Assembly: GCF_000003605.2 (NCBI RefSeq)
Contig: NW_003130856.1
Coordinates: forward strand, 82,067-95,493
Length of the DNA stretch: 13,427 bases
Source: Saccoglossus kowalevskii
Taxonomy: Eukaryota; Hemichordata; Enteropneusta; Harrimaniidae
Reading direction: 5' to 3'
Within the stretch, counting starts at the first letter, position 1, and every line of letters starts with the position of its first letter. The position numbers were made by a program, and so were the translations under genes. This document shows, piece by piece, positions 12,169 to 13,427 of this stretch. The notes below the pieces were generated by a model. The model made no database searches. It was not told where the DNA came from and saw only the letters and a program-made list of their open reading frames with translations.

Positions 12169-12234
12169 ATGTCTGGTGCATGATATGTGAAATAAAGGTA
12201 GTCTTCACAATATAGTAGTGTGTACACCAGACAT
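12169..12234. repeat. Inverted repeat ATGTCTGGTG/CACCAGACAT
   Basis: Exact 10-bp arms at 12169-12178 and 12225-12234 enclose a shorter inner pair TGTGAA/TTCACA. It may be a short stem-loop or fold-back remnant. Confidence 0.8.
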
Positions 12235-13065
12235 TCTATTGTAAAAGATCTGTTTGTTATGATGTATGATGCAGGAGATTTCATTGTAACATTTCATTTC
12301 TACCGTATTTCAGTATTGACCAATTTCATTGAACAGTTAAACAGTTTCATGTACATGCATCTGTGACCCCTTTTTTATTATTTTTTAAATAAATTGTTTA
12401 ATTTTCTGAAGTTTCATAAAAATAGGAAGACATTTTCTAATTGAACAAGCCATGTTTTATATTTTTTCCCATAGAGTCTCGTGTAATAACTCCTTGATAA
12501 GTTATAGATTATTATTATGATCCCATTGTTTTTTCATGAGCAATCTATTCACAAGTTATCAGCAATTTCCAATGAATTTATTATTCCACCTTTATGCTAA
12601 TGCATCCAGGATTAGTATACCTACTCATGTTGTTATGGTGATTAATGCATAAATTAAATGTGGGTCTCACACTGGAATATCATGATTGTGAGTTGTGACT
12701 TAGTAAATGAAATATACATATGAATAAAGCTGTGATGTTTTACTAATCTACATATGCATAAACTAAAACTGTCATGGAAACATAGTAGCGACGTTTTAAT
12801 CTGAATATTGACAAAACATTTAGTGTGGAGTTAAGATAATATATGACACAGAGTGGTATTCTTGGGGATGGAGCTACGTTACAGAACGTTCCTCGTCGCT
12901 AAGACGCGCACCACTGTACCATGTATTTCTATGGGGTCTGCATGAGCTGCCGTGAAACATCGATCAAAGAGCCGATGAAAACAGCTAAAGTCAAGAAAAC
13001 AGCACAAACTCAACTTTGAATTAATCCTGAACAACCAGATTAATATATGTTGCATATGTAGGGGT

Positions 13066-13185
13066 AAATCTTGTTACACTATTCAGGGGAGTCTGAAGAA
13101 CTATCCCAAAGGACTGTTTTATGAAAGTTTTCGGCCTATGTTGTGGTTGCCAGGCGGTGAAAATGCCTGAATGTCTGCTCCTGAG
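13066..13185 (+). repeat. Dispersed repeat, copy 2
   Basis: Partner of 8051-8175, with the same block order and a short deletion before GTTGTGGTTG. The preceding 200 bp (about 12870-13065) is more CpG-rich than its surroundings and may belong to the same element. A 27-bp tandem array follows within about 30 bp; copy 1 has no such array. Confidence 0.75.
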
Positions 13186-13214
13186 AATAATTATGTTTAT
13201 AGTACATAGTAAGT

Positions 13215-13427
13215 GGTATAATCAAAGCTACATTACTGTGTGGTATATTCACAGTTAGACTACTATTTGGTATACCGTTAATCACAGTTACACTACTCTG
13301 TGGTATAATCACAGATACACTACTGTATGGTATGGTATAATCACAGTTACACTACTGTGTAGTATACTCAGTTATACTACTGTATGGTATAATCACAGTT
13401 ACACTACTGTGTAGTATACTCAGTTTT
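13215..13427 (+). repeat. 27-bp minisatellite running off the window end
   Basis: Units begin with GGTATA or AGTATA at 13215, 13242, 13269, 13302, 13334, 13361, 13386 and 13413, with mostly 27-bp spacing. The core is ATCACAGTTACACTACTGT. One unit has a 6-bp insertion and there is a 5-bp stutter at 13329. The last units alternate between two types, suggesting a roughly 52-bp dimer. The array continues past the window. Confidence 0.9.

Noticed and set aside
11359-13427. Last LZIC exon
   Set aside because: No stretch encodes the expected LTADDEAFL-like and SQFEK-like segment on the plus strand, so it must lie beyond the window.

Overview
This is eukaryotic genomic DNA: AT-rich, with genes split by GT-AG introns and with many dispersed repeats. 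The repeat at the left edge combines a short CGGACGCA-type tandem run with an AGTCCCC...GGGGACT hairpin. From memory this resembles repeats common in bivalve molluscs, so a bivalve or other lophotrochozoan is my best inference. It was not tested by search.

Two protein genes are recognisable and they diverge from one point. On the minus strand, positions 7642 down to 1203 hold the first eight coding exons of ABCF3, the animal GCN20-type ABC-F ATPase. They encode about 279 residues, from the start Met through the first Walker A motif. The rest lies beyond base 1. On the plus strand, 8611 to 10827 holds four coding exons of LZIC (leucine zipper and CTNNBIP1/ICAT domain protein), 144 codons. The last roughly 46 codons lie beyond base 13427. 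All exon phases join without a frame break. The start codons are about 970 bp apart, and a good splice donor at 7736/7737 suggests an untranslated first LZIC exon within 100 bp of the ABCF3 start, so the genes probably share a bidirectional promoter near 7643-7736.

Region by region: 1-456 is repeat DNA in ABCF3 intron 8; 457-7642 is ABCF3; 7643-7736 is the candidate shared promoter; 7737-8578 is the inferred LZIC 5' UTR intron, with a dispersed repeat; 8611-10827 are LZIC exons; 10828-13427 is LZIC intron 4. That last intron holds a 36-bp minisatellite, a 416-bp MITE-like element with TA flanks, a second copy of the dispersed repeat and a 27-bp minisatellite that runs off the end.

The most unusual feature is the 36-bp array at 10827-11358. 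It begins on the LZIC exon 4 splice junction, which appears to be a GC-type donor (AAG|GCAAGT). Later units repeat the AGGCAAGT donor signature, and most also carry a perfect POU octamer (ATTTGCAT) and an inverted CCAAT box (ATTGG).
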